The translations under genes were made by a program, and so were the position numbers. This document shows positions 1 to 7,878 of a stretch of 64,000 bases of DNA, piece after piece (within the stretch, counting starts at the first letter, position 1; each line of letters starts with the position of its first letter). The notes under the pieces are model-generated. The model was not told the origin of the DNA and ran no database searches. It saw only the letters and a program-made list of their open reading frames with translations. The stretch spans positions 1 to 64,000 of the forward strand of contig JADFZZ010000015.1 of NCBI GenBank assembly GCA_015232315.1. Direction: 5' to 3'. This DNA comes from SAR324 cluster bacterium (GTDB lineage: Bacteria > SAR324 > NAC60-12).

Positions 1-106
1 GATTATCGGCTTTTTGCTTTTTTAAAAAAATAGACCGCTTTTTCGATTTCTGGGGATGTGTTGTTTCGAGTTGGAAGGAAAATTCGTGTTAGATCTGCGC
101 TGGTAA

Positions 107-322
107 TCATTTCACACATAATTGCTGCTCAAACAGTCGGGTGGGATTATGCAGAGGATGAACCGCAAATATTAATTTGGTATTTTTCAGCGGAGACTGG
201 TCGGAATAGGTGGGGTTGTAATCAGACCGGGGTCTCGAATCACAGGCCATCAGTATCAATAAGACCGGCAGATAGAACCCCAGTGTCTTCAGGTGCCGTA
301 ATACGTTTATTTTCGAGGGCAT
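107..322 (-). pseudogene. N-terminal remnant of a PhnD-like substrate-binding lipoprotein
   Basis: The 71-residue reading frame starts with a basic, hydrophobic leader ending in a lipobox (LILMAC, Cys near residue 27), so it would be a lipoprotein. It then reads KLIFAVHPLHNPTRLFE, which resembles the first strand of phosphate/phosphonate ABC transporter binding proteins (PhnD family). It stops a few residues later (QQLCVK), whereas intact family members run to roughly 300 residues. No PhnD-like continuation is visible in the other frames down to base 1, so this looks like a gene cut short by deletion or rearrangement rather than by one frameshift. It could still be expressed as a short lipopeptide. 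The family match rests on a short stretch. Confidence 0.45.
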
Positions 323-417
323 TCTATCCCGCTGAATGAATCAGAAGAAGAAACCATGGGACTGTCCAAGGAATGATGACAATGTATGGAATCAGACAGT
401 GGACAGGTCCCCGTGGA

Positions 418-1005
418 TCATTTTGATTCATCCGGAGTTTTCTGCACTTTTTTGAGAGCACTGTTCAAGGTACCTTCCACTTTGTCCTGCACTGCGACAG
501 AAACTTCTTCCACTTTGTTGGTCACATTCAGCGCGGTACCGAGCACAGCTTTCAACACGCCGGTCACCGCTTCAGAAACCTTGCCTATCAGTCGGGTTCC
601 TGCGAGGACCATCCGGAGTTTGTCATCCAGTGTTTCGCTGAGGGCTTCCACAAATTCTCCCGCTTTTGAAATGCGTTTCAAACCTTCTTCCAGAATTTTT
701 GAAACATTGACGGTCAAAACCTCTGTGATCTGAGCCGCTTTTTCTGTGTTTTTCAGCACTCCTGAAACAACACTGTCCACACGTTCCGTGATGATATCCG
801 CCAGTTCTCCGATTTTAACCGTATTGTCCAATGCTCCCTGAATCACATCTTCCAGGCTCTCTGTAATGGCATGCGTGATTTCACCGACTTTTTCAGTATT
901 TTTAAGCGATTCAGACAGGACTCGTTCCACAGCCTGTTCCACTGCATCATTGACAGATTGACGGATTTCTTCCACACGGCCAAGGACGGGATTTTTTTCT
1001 GACAT
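418..1005 (-). CDS. Protein of tandem 25-residue amphipathic helical repeats
   Basis: Unrecognised 195-residue protein. From about residue 10 to 184 it consists of roughly seven consecutive 25-residue units with no gaps. The pattern is a small residue, then L-K-N-T-E-K-hydrophobic-G-E-I/L-T, then an I/V/L-rich stretch with E/D, ending in V-L. The repeats should form long amphipathic helices. The tail (KKVQKTPDESK) is charged. There is no signal peptide or membrane segment. I chose the ATG at 1005 because GGAG lies 8 nt upstream; an in-frame start at 1077 has no such site. It is in the same orientation as the PrkA operon, 141 nt beyond the preceding gene. A surface-coating (phasin-like) or scaffold role would fit the helix pattern but is speculation. 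Confidence 0.7.
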   Translation of the reverse strand: MSEKNPVLGRVEEIRQSVNDAVEQAVERVLSESLKNTEKVGEITHAITESLEDVIQGALDNTVKIGELADIITERVDSVVSGVLKNTEKAAQITEVLTVNVSKILEEGLKRISKAGEFVEALSETLDDKLRMVLAGTRLIGKVSEAVTGVLKAVLGTALNVTNKVEEVSVAVQDKVEGTLNSALKKVQKTPDESK

Positions 1006-1146
1006 AATTGCTCCAGAAGAGGGGTTGAATGATTTTGCCGGATTATGGCATAGCTCTGAAAAATCATAAATTTTCAAAATATGACTTTTTTCGCCTTTAA
1101 CAGATTAAGTCCGGAAGGGGAAGCTGAAATTTGAGATTCAGTTGCG

Positions 1147-1719
1147 TCAGAACTCACGTGGAACAAAATTGTCCGGAGTTTCCAACGCAAACAGTCCGTC
1201 ATGGATGGATGCCAGATACAGTCCGGATTTCAGGACTTCCTCCTTGGCGGATTCTTTGGCGTCAACGTAAGCGATGATACCTTTGAGTGTTTTATCGCCG
1301 AATTCCGGAAAAAACTCACGGAAGTGTTTGAGAATTTTCAGCACCTGTTTCACTTCCCGCTTGTCCAGTTGACTTTTGACTTCGATGACAAACAGTTCAT
1401 TCCGTTTGCCATTGGCGTAGGCAATCGCATCAATCTCCGCATGTTCGCCAGCTTTTTTACGTTTCAGACGGGTCAGAAATGTTTCCATTCCAAATTGTTC
1501 TTCCATGATTTTGGAGATGGAAGGAAAGGCCATCCCCTCGGTAAATGAGCCGAACTTGTTGTTCAAGCCACCGACATTCCTGGAAACTTCCTTGATTTGC
1601 TGGTCTGTCGCCTTACTATTCTGGAAAAGTTCCTTGATTTGCTGGTCTGTTTCTTTTTGCGCGATAGCCAGGCTGGCTACCAGTGCTTTCAATTCGTCAT
1701 CGGTCATGTTTTTCACCAT
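1147..1719 (-). CDS. Coiled-coil PD-(D/E)XK nuclease-like protein (DUF3782-like)
   Basis: A protein of 190 residues. The N-terminal 60 residues form a coiled coil with a repeated TDQQIKE motif. The C-terminal part carries a PD-(D/E)XK-type core: GEHAEIDAIAY followed by ELFVIEVKSQL, giving the E..ID..(E)VK arrangement of restriction-endonuclease-like folds. Such DUF3782-type proteins are common, of unproven function, and often lie near mobile genes. It follows the large PrkA homologue in the same direction after a gap of 85 nt that holds a perfect 8-bp hairpin. ATGs at 1719 and 1707 are both possible and neither has a clear ribosome site. Nuclease activity is inferred from the motif only. Confidence 0.65.
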   Translation of the reverse strand: MVKNMTDDELKALVASLAIAQKETDQQIKELFQNSKATDQQIKEVSRNVGGLNNKFGSFTEGMAFPSISKIMEEQFGMETFLTRLKRKKAGEHAEIDAIAYANGKRNELFVIEVKSQLDKREVKQVLKILKHFREFFPEFGDKTLKGIIAYVDAKESAKEEVLKSGLYLASIHDGLFALETPDNFVPREF

Positions 1720-1735
1720 GAAGGGAGGTGATAGG

Positions 1736-1757
1736 GAGTCAACAACAGGGTTGACTC
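1736..1757. promoter_or_regulatory. Perfect 8-bp inverted repeat (GAGTCAAC/GTTGACTC)
   Basis: GAGTCAAC at 1736-1743 and its exact complement GTTGACTC at 1750-1757 are separated by six bases. The hairpin lies between the stop of PrkA paralogue 1 and the start of the PD-(D/E)XK-like gene, both on the minus strand. There is no U-run after it in that direction, so it is more likely a processing site, attenuator or operator than a classical terminator. Confidence 0.4.
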
Positions 1758-1804
1758 ATTTTGGCAAGAAGCGGGAAGGATCGCAAGCAGGATTTTCGGC
1801 AAAC

Positions 1805-4297
1805 TCAACTGATGACATTTTCAAACTGAATGATGTTTTTACGCAACGCGAACACAATGGTATCCAGAGCCAGAGCATCGGAATAGCGAAACCGGGTGGA
1901 CATATTGTTCAGAATATTTTCCACAAATTGTCTGATTTCCGGGGATTGATTCAGATATTGGACCGGATCGTTTTTTTTGTGAAAAAACGCGTCTCTCAGC
2001 AATTCCGGATTGATGTTGCCGTCCACTTTGCGATGTGAAAGCAAGGTCGCGTATTCTCTGGCAAAACAATGCAGAAGTTTGTCATTTCTGGATGCGATGA
2101 TGCTTTTGCCCTCTTCAATTTTCAATTCTTCATGAGCCTGGAGATCCAGAAAACGCTGGGCGATTTCCTGCCGGAAAATGGCGTGTTCATGATCTCCTGA
2201 AAGAATTTTTTCAATGGAACGCATATAATGCAGGTCAGGTTCCTCCACTTTTTCGCCGGTGAAGGGATCAATGAATACATATTTCGGCACCATGACATGT
2301 GAAAAGGCCTTGTTGTGGTGCGCTCTTGCCAGCAGGGCATGCTGTAAATAACGGCGTAAATCTGTTTCAATCTGCTCCGGATCACGGTCCACGGTGCAAA
2401 TCGTGATTTCTTTGCGAACCATGTAATGATACAGCCCTTTGACCACTTGAACGAGTCCGGCAAAATCACCATAACCGCCGAGTCCTTCAGGATAATTCAT
2501 ATCACCGATTTTTCGGGGCTTGACCGGGCGTTCGGGAGTTGGTGGCGTGTTCGACAGCCAGTGATGCAGGTTGGGGCCTTCCGCGATGACCCGTTTGAGC
2601 TGACTGAGAAAAATCCCCACATGGACTTTGCGTCCCTCCGAATTGGTGATGGTGTTGCGCATGATGTTCTGCAACTGCCGGATCGAAATGCCGTAACGGC
2701 CTTCGTTAGGATAATGCTCATTCCACAAAACCCGCATGAATTCATCGTTGATCAGACTCAATTGTTCTTCCGTGAACATTTCAGATTGCCTTAATGGAAT
2801 CGCGTTGGGATGACGGCTGATAAAATGCTCAAACGATTCCTTGTTCTCCAGATCAATTCCGGCCTGCATGGCCGCGTTTCTAAAGGGGTGCCAATGCGGA
2901 AGTTTCTGGATCAAAGAAACAGGATCTTCAATGTGGGCTGAATAAATGAACAGTTTCTGTTCCGGCGTGATGCTGTGAAACAGTGCTTTTTTTGCTTCAC
3001 TCCAGCTTTCCGGCAGCTTTTTGCGGATTGGTGCCATGAAACGGGTCATGACTGAATAATAAGCGGCAATCTTGAGAAGATTCGGATCGAGGTCATATTC
3101 TTCCCGCATGTTGGCCATATCCCGTTTGAGGATGTCCATTTCAGAATTGGCGTCGAGCAGATAATTGACCGGGATTTTTTCAATCCGGTCCAGTAACTTG
3201 GAAGACGTGAGCTGGCTGTCGAGCAACTGGATTTCTTCAATGTTGGTGGTCAGAATTACGGTGTTGTCCACGGCAACCTGAGTGGATTCCACCGAAACCC
3301 TGTTACTGCCGAGTAGCATGAGCAATGGCTTGTAATCATGTTCGGGCACATGCTCTCCAGTCACGCCAAACGCGTCATGGATGTGTAATATTCCACGGTT
3401 GGAGCCAACAATGGAACCGTCGTACTGATACAAAATTTTTCCGGGAAGATGCTGGTTGATGGTGGCCATGTCTTCTGAACTCAGATCAAATGGCTCAATT
3501 TTGATGCGCAAGCGTGCCATTTCATCAATGTTGGAAATTCCCCGGCCTTGAGCGGATGAAAATTCAATTTCCTCAACCTGGATGTATTCTTCAATGATAT
3601 CAAACAACGATTTGCCTTCATTGAGCGGGTTCTGCAACAATGACTGTAAAATATCAAGAGTGCGTTTGTCCAGTGAGGCGTTTTGATAATAGGTCGGCAC
3701 ATTGATTTTTTCATGTTCCTTACGTTTGCTGTTGATGTATTCCAGCAATTCCTGGCGAGGGCGTGAGATTTCCGATCCGTTGCCTTGAAGCACGGTGGGA
3801 AACAACAGCAACGGGTTGTGATGAAACGCTGTCCGGACTTCCACGGAACGTCCGCCTTCATTTTGAAAACAGAAAAAGAAGGTGTAAAGTTTCACATTTT
3901 TTTGTCGGGTGTATTCCTCAAGCGCGAGCGTGATCAGATCCACAATATTGGTTTTGCCTGAAGCCGGTGGGCCAACCATCACAATCCCCCGGTTGGGACC
4001 GGCTTCTGTTTTGGCGGATTCCACCACATCGACAATCCGCTTGATACAAAATTCCTGCCCGAACACGGCGTTGCATCCACCGCTGAACAGATCCTTGAAA
4101 ATATTGTAACTGAAGACAGGCTCGCCACTGCGTATCACGATTTCCAAACCAAAAAAACGGATGGCTTCCGAAATCAGCGAGGCGGAGGTTTGCAAATGAG
4201 CTTGGGGATTCTGAATCAACGCATCTACAAATTCAGAAAACTTTAAGGTTTTCTTGCGATGATAACGAAGCAGTTCCTGATAGTTGAATGAAGTCAT
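1805..4297 (-). CDS. PrkA-family AAA+ serine kinase homologue, paralogue 1
   Basis: The 830-residue product is a PrkA homologue, longer than the usual 640-700 residues. PrkA proteins have an N-terminal AAA+ ATPase domain and a C-terminal kinase-like domain and act in stress and starvation responses. Visible features: a VFGQ motif before the ATPase core, Walker A GPPASGKT at about 109-116, a Walker-B-like strand ILHIHDAFG, and a sensor-like VILTTN. ATG at 4297 is preceded by GAGGTGATT; an upstream GTG at 4303 is less likely. The first ATPase core residues are only loosely like those of paralogue 2 at 7879-10098, so this is an old duplication rather than a recent one. It is separated from spoVR by a toxin-antitoxin pair. 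Confidence 0.85.
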   Translation of the reverse strand: MTSFNYQELLRYHRKKTLKFSEFVDALIQNPQAHLQTSASLISEAIRFFGLEIVIRSGEPVFSYNIFKDLFSGGCNAVFGQEFCIKRIVDVVESAKTEAGPNRGIVMVGPPASGKTNIVDLITLALEEYTRQKNVKLYTFFFCFQNEGGRSVEVRTAFHHNPLLLFPTVLQGNGSEISRPRQELLEYINSKRKEHEKINVPTYYQNASLDKRTLDILQSLLQNPLNEGKSLFDIIEEYIQVEEIEFSSAQGRGISNIDEMARLRIKIEPFDLSSEDMATINQHLPGKILYQYDGSIVGSNRGILHIHDAFGVTGEHVPEHDYKPLLMLLGSNRVSVESTQVAVDNTVILTTNIEEIQLLDSQLTSSKLLDRIEKIPVNYLLDANSEMDILKRDMANMREEYDLDPNLLKIAAYYSVMTRFMAPIRKKLPESWSEAKKALFHSITPEQKLFIYSAHIEDPVSLIQKLPHWHPFRNAAMQAGIDLENKESFEHFISRHPNAIPLRQSEMFTEEQLSLINDEFMRVLWNEHYPNEGRYGISIRQLQNIMRNTITNSEGRKVHVGIFLSQLKRVIAEGPNLHHWLSNTPPTPERPVKPRKIGDMNYPEGLGGYGDFAGLVQVVKGLYHYMVRKEITICTVDRDPEQIETDLRRYLQHALLARAHHNKAFSHVMVPKYVFIDPFTGEKVEEPDLHYMRSIEKILSGDHEHAIFRQEIAQRFLDLQAHEELKIEEGKSIIASRNDKLLHCFAREYATLLSHRKVDGNINPELLRDAFFHKKNDPVQYLNQSPEIRQFVENILNNMSTRFRYSDALALDTIVFALRKNIIQFENVIS

Positions 4298-4366
4298 AAT
4301 CACCTCATGGATTTATTAAAATTAATAGAATATCGAATTTTGCACAGGATTTGTTCATTTTCTGTT

Positions 4367-4975
4367 TCAAATTTGATGAAGCGACTCAATAATATCCTGT
4401 GACCAGGGTGCTATGTCACTATAAATTTTTGCGATATTTTTGTCTGTAACTCTGAACAGCAGAACAGGATCAGCATCTGTCTCAGAGTTATCGTAGAAAT
4501 AAGTGCGATCAACCCATTGCAATGCTTCTACACTGTTGGCAATTGATCGATAGTAACGACTAATAATTTTGGGAATCGGAACATCATGCCCCCCTTCCAT
4601 AACACGTAAAGCAACACGTTGAGCGTTAATCGAAGGATCATTTGTACAAACAAAGAACAACCTCACGAAAAAACCCGCTAATTTAGCACGCCTAACAAAT
4701 TCCAGTTTTTCCGGTGATGAAAAAACGGTTTCGAAAGCCATGCTAGCCATACTTTCCAGGCAGTTTTCACGTATTGCTTTGGCTTTATTTGCGGCTTTGA
4801 TTACAGATTCTGATGAATTCCAATCCCCAAACTCCTGTTGAGCTATAAAGTCTGGATTGATATAGACACAATCATCCATCCATTCGTGTCTCAAGAGTTT
4901 ATCAGTGATTGTAGTCTTCCCAGAGCCATTTGGCCCGGCAACAATGATCAATCTGGGTTTTTGTGCTTCTGTCAT
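4367..4975 (-). CDS. Zeta-toxin-family P-loop kinase
   Basis: 202 residues with a Walker A motif (AGPNGSGKTT, about 13-22) at the N-terminus and, later, RVMEGGHDVP followed by a conserved RYYRS, typical of small Zeta-type toxin family kinases. Characterised Zeta toxins phosphorylate UDP-N-acetylglucosamine and so block cell-wall synthesis; the substrate here is not shown. The start ATG overlaps the stop of the 61-residue gene upstream by 4 nt (ATGA), the arrangement of an antitoxin-toxin operon. The pair sits inside the PrkA/YeaH/SpoVR operon on the same strand, so it is either inserted there or read through by the operon transcript. Confidence 0.8.
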   Translation of the reverse strand: MTEAQKPRLIIVAGPNGSGKTTITDKLLRHEWMDDCVYINPDFIAQQEFGDWNSSESVIKAANKAKAIRENCLESMASMAFETVFSSPEKLEFVRRAKLAGFFVRLFFVCTNDPSINAQRVALRVMEGGHDVPIPKIISRYYRSIANSVEALQWVDRTYFYDNSETDADPVLLFRVTDKNIAKIYSDIAPWSQDIIESLHQI

Positions 4976-5157
4976 GTTGGCAAAGAACCTTGCTTGCGGG
5001 AAACAACTTCAGCAATGACATCACGTAATTTATTAAAATGGTGATCCATCGCTTCAATTTTTTTCAGACGTGCCTCATTACCCGCCTGCCTAATTAAAAC
5101 TGAGAGTTGTTCCTCTCCGTCTCTATCTGTTTCTTCAAATGCTATTTTTTTTTTCAT
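4972..5157 (-). CDS. Putative antitoxin partner of the Zeta-type kinase
   Basis: A small charged protein of 61 residues (MKKKIAFEETDRDGEEQ...), mostly helical, ending four bases inside the kinase gene. I do not recognise the family from sequence. The antitoxin role is inferred from size, order and the 4-nt overlap with the Zeta-type gene. ATG at 5157 has a weak CGAGA ribosome site; an upstream TTG at 5178 would add seven residues. The C-terminal half contains a helix with HHFNKLRDVIAEVV, which could contact the toxin. Confidence 0.6.
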   Translation of the reverse strand: MKKKIAFEETDRDGEEQLSVLIRQAGNEARLKKIEAMDHHFNKLRDVIAEVVSRKQGSLPT

Positions 5158-5180
5158 AGATTCTCGAAGTAAATTCAAAA

Positions 5181-6803
5181 TTACAGTTTAAAAGGTTTCT
5201 GTTCCTGCTGGATTCGTTCCTGTACTTCATCAAAACTGACGGAGTTGATGACGGTTTCCTTGAATAGATTGGCTGAATAGGTATAAAGCCAGTTTTTGGT
5301 GATCATGGATACAGGTCCTTTCCAGATGTGATTGAGATTTTTCAGCGTGGGTTTGATCCATGTTTTTTTGAGTGAACGTCCATCATCCCGATGGTAGAGC
5401 AGCAAACCGCCATCCTGAAAGTCGGCATCAATCACATAAATCCGGGGACGGTAAAAATGGGTGAAAAAATCCAGCATCTCTTCCTTGATGGGTTCCGGAT
5501 CCACCCACACCCATTGTTTGTCAGCCTGAATCACATGGTTCGAAGAGATTCCCAATTGCTGGGCTTCCCGTTTGTCAAACCGGTTCAGATGAAATTCATG
5601 GATCAGTTTGGGCGTCAGGAATCTGCGTAAAAATTCATAATCCGTCACGGTTCGTACAAGATGCTCCATGCGTTGGATGGGTGGCACAGAATCAGGCCGG
5701 TTCCATTGATTGCGCAGTTCCCTGTCTTTTTCTTCGAGGTAATCCAGCGAAACCTTGCCTTCCCGATAAAGCTCTTCAATGTGTGTCCACAGGTAAAATC
5801 CGAGGTGATACGGATTGCGCCGATAGTAGGGCCGGGGATAACACACGCCGGAAAATACCTTGGCATAATCAATGATGCCTGTCACGGACCGTTCCTTGAA
5901 CAGTTCCAGCATGATTTTCTTTTCCCAGTACATCGCCCAGCCTTCATTCATGATCTGGGTCCGCATGATGAAATCGTGGGTGGAATAGACTGTGTAAAAA
6001 TAATTCAGCAATGATTTTTCAGATTGGCTCGCCGGAGCGTAGTTTTTTAAAAATCCGAAAATATCCTGACAGGGCGCTCGCAATTTATAACCGCGCAAAC
6101 TCAAGGTTTCCTGTCGCATCTTTGTCTGCATTTCCTTATGCCAGGCGTCTTCTCGTGACTGCTTTTTCATCAGTGAATCGAGGGTGTCGGAATAAGGCTG
6201 AAAATATGAAGGACCGGCAGTTTCAGGAACATAGGTGTCTGTTTCCTGCTGACGGTCCAGCACGTCGGTATCAATGGCACGAGCCAGATTGAACCGTGAA
6301 TGCGGCGCGATGAACGGAATGATGGATTCGGACGCGTTCCAGAATTGACGGTAAGCCTCTTCACCCATTTGTTGTCGGGCAAGATCGGCCTTACGCACCA
6401 GATACATGACAAATTCGGTGCGGTCATGGGTGGAGTCCTGAAGCACATTCAATTCGGAAAATTCACAGTGTCCACACACATGGGCCATGACGGAGGCCTG
6501 CATCATCGGGGAATTGGTGTGATTCAAATAGGCATAGGAGGGATTTCCGGTCTGCACCACTTCATAATACAAACTGGATTCCTGCCCGGTTTCCACACGG
6601 TACTTGCGAGTCACCATGCGTTTGCCTTCCCAGATATTGACCGGACTCACCGGATACACGTGTTTTTCCAGTAGCGACATGAATTCCAGACTGTCGAGCA
6701 CAAAGAACCGCATTTCCGGCAAATTCCGCTCAAATTGACCGGCATGATACCGAACTCGTTGTTCAAGATTATAAAGCAGAGGTACAGATTTGGTACTTTC
6801 CAT
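5181..6803 (-). CDS. spoVR: SpoVR family protein
   Basis: This 540-residue product matches the SpoVR/YcgB family in length and in signature stretches such as YEVVQTGNPSYAYLN, GHCEFSELN, NEGWAMYWEKKIM and NPYHLGFYLW. The family's biochemical activity is not established; in Bacillus it is needed for spore cortex formation and in enterobacteria it is co-inherited with yeaG (prkA) and yeaH. The ATG overlaps the TAA of the yeaH-like gene by one base (TAATG), so the two are translationally coupled. Conserved His, Cys and Glu residues near the N-terminal GHCEF segment could bind metal, which is inference. The family has no link to sporulation in Gram-negatives. Confidence 0.93.
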   Translation of the reverse strand: MESTKSVPLLYNLEQRVRYHAGQFERNLPEMRFFVLDSLEFMSLLEKHVYPVSPVNIWEGKRMVTRKYRVETGQESSLYYEVVQTGNPSYAYLNHTNSPMMQASVMAHVCGHCEFSELNVLQDSTHDRTEFVMYLVRKADLARQQMGEEAYRQFWNASESIIPFIAPHSRFNLARAIDTDVLDRQQETDTYVPETAGPSYFQPYSDTLDSLMKKQSREDAWHKEMQTKMRQETLSLRGYKLRAPCQDIFGFLKNYAPASQSEKSLLNYFYTVYSTHDFIMRTQIMNEGWAMYWEKKIMLELFKERSVTGIIDYAKVFSGVCYPRPYYRRNPYHLGFYLWTHIEELYREGKVSLDYLEEKDRELRNQWNRPDSVPPIQRMEHLVRTVTDYEFLRRFLTPKLIHEFHLNRFDKREAQQLGISSNHVIQADKQWVWVDPEPIKEEMLDFFTHFYRPRIYVIDADFQDGGLLLYHRDDGRSLKKTWIKPTLKNLNHIWKGPVSMITKNWLYTYSANLFKETVINSVSFDEVQERIQQEQKPFKL

Positions 6804-7870
6804 TAACGGGCCTCAAACAGGGTTTTAATCACTGTGACCGTATCCGATTTACTGTTGATTTCTCCAAGACGCACCACATCATCCTTGTGAAATTGAGTCG
6901 AGATCTGGCGATTGAGCAAACTCATGCGCCCCGGTTTGACTTCCACCACGCCAATCCGGTTGAACACAGGCCTCATGGATGATTCCAGCAATTCCACAAT
7001 CGCGGCGGCGTCCGCGTCAAACAATTCGCCATCGCCAAAATAAAACGCGTAATAATTGGTGGATGACGGATCATATTCATTCATCGCCACCTGATGCACG
7101 AGTTGGAACACAATGGAGGCTTCCGTGCCGCCCACATTGCTGATGTTATAAAACTCATCCGCCTGCACTTCATAGGCCTCTGAATCATGCACGAAAAACC
7201 GGTGCTCCACCTTGCCTGCGCCATAATTGAAATCGAGCCAGTTCTGGATGAAGTTGACCAGCCGTTTTTCCAGTTCCAGCCGTTCGCCATAGGTGGAATA
7301 GGAAATATCGCCCATGTAAAACACAACGGCTGAAAATTTGGGCTTTTCCACACGCTCAGGCTGTTTGAACCGTTTGTCCCTGCGGCGGAATTCCAGGTTG
7401 TATTTTCCTTCTGCGGGATTATACACACCGGTTCCCACACTGGTTTTCAAGGCTTTCCGGAAGGTTCGTTTTTTATCAAGCAGAACGCCCACCGGACCAA
7501 ACGTTTTAAATTCGTGGGAGAGTTCCTTGATTTTTCCACGGCTGGATTTGGTCAAATTGGGCAGTTTCAGTTTTTCAGCGATCAGTTCCATCAGTTTTTG
7601 GAACGGCAGATTGAACCTGAGTTTGCCGCCACCTTTTCCGGACCCCGGACCGCCAGCGCCTTGTCCCGCACCGCCTTCTGCCTCATTTTCATACACAAAA
7701 GTCGGCACAACGATGTCATCCATTTCCACAATGATGTCACTTCCCCGTTCTCCAAAATTGGTCAGGTTGCCTTCGTTGAGGATGTTCTGGACAAGGTTGT
7801 CCATCTGTTCATCCATGAACTCATTGAACGCCCCTTCGGACTCGTTGGAGGAAATATTGTCAATGGACAT
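6803..7870 (-). CDS. yeaH: YeaH/YhbH family protein (DUF444)
   Basis: A protein of 355 residues. The N-terminal region is acidic and includes a glycine-rich linker (about 70-85), a usual feature of this family. The C-terminal half is von Willebrand A-like, with a MIDAS-type DISYS and a GGTEAS threonine loop. YeaH is a conserved partner of PrkA and SpoVR; in E. coli yeaG and yeaH are co-transcribed under nitrogen starvation and stress. The ATG at 7870 lies 8 nt after the stop of PrkA paralogue 2; an in-frame extension to 7942 would overlap that gene and looks spurious. The first metal-site residues are DxSxS, so metal binding is plausible. Confidence 0.9.
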   Translation of the reverse strand: MSIDNISSNESEGAFNEFMDEQMDNLVQNILNEGNLTNFGERGSDIIVEMDDIVVPTFVYENEAEGGAGQGAGGPGSGKGGGKLRFNLPFQKLMELIAEKLKLPNLTKSSRGKIKELSHEFKTFGPVGVLLDKKRTFRKALKTSVGTGVYNPAEGKYNLEFRRRDKRFKQPERVEKPKFSAVVFYMGDISYSTYGERLELEKRLVNFIQNWLDFNYGAGKVEHRFFVHDSEAYEVQADEFYNISNVGGTEASIVFQLVHQVAMNEYDPSSTNYYAFYFGDGELFDADAAAIVELLESSMRPVFNRIGVVEVKPGRMSLLNRQISTQFHKDDVVRLGEINSKSDTVTVIKTLFEAR

Positions 7871-7878
7871 AATCCGTC

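Noticed and set aside
58-339. 93-codon plus-strand frame at the left edge
   Set aside because: It lies opposite the lipoprotein fragment, has no ribosome site and no recognisable features.
1736-1757. Rho-independent terminator
   Set aside because: The hairpin is perfect but no U-run follows on the transcribed strand.
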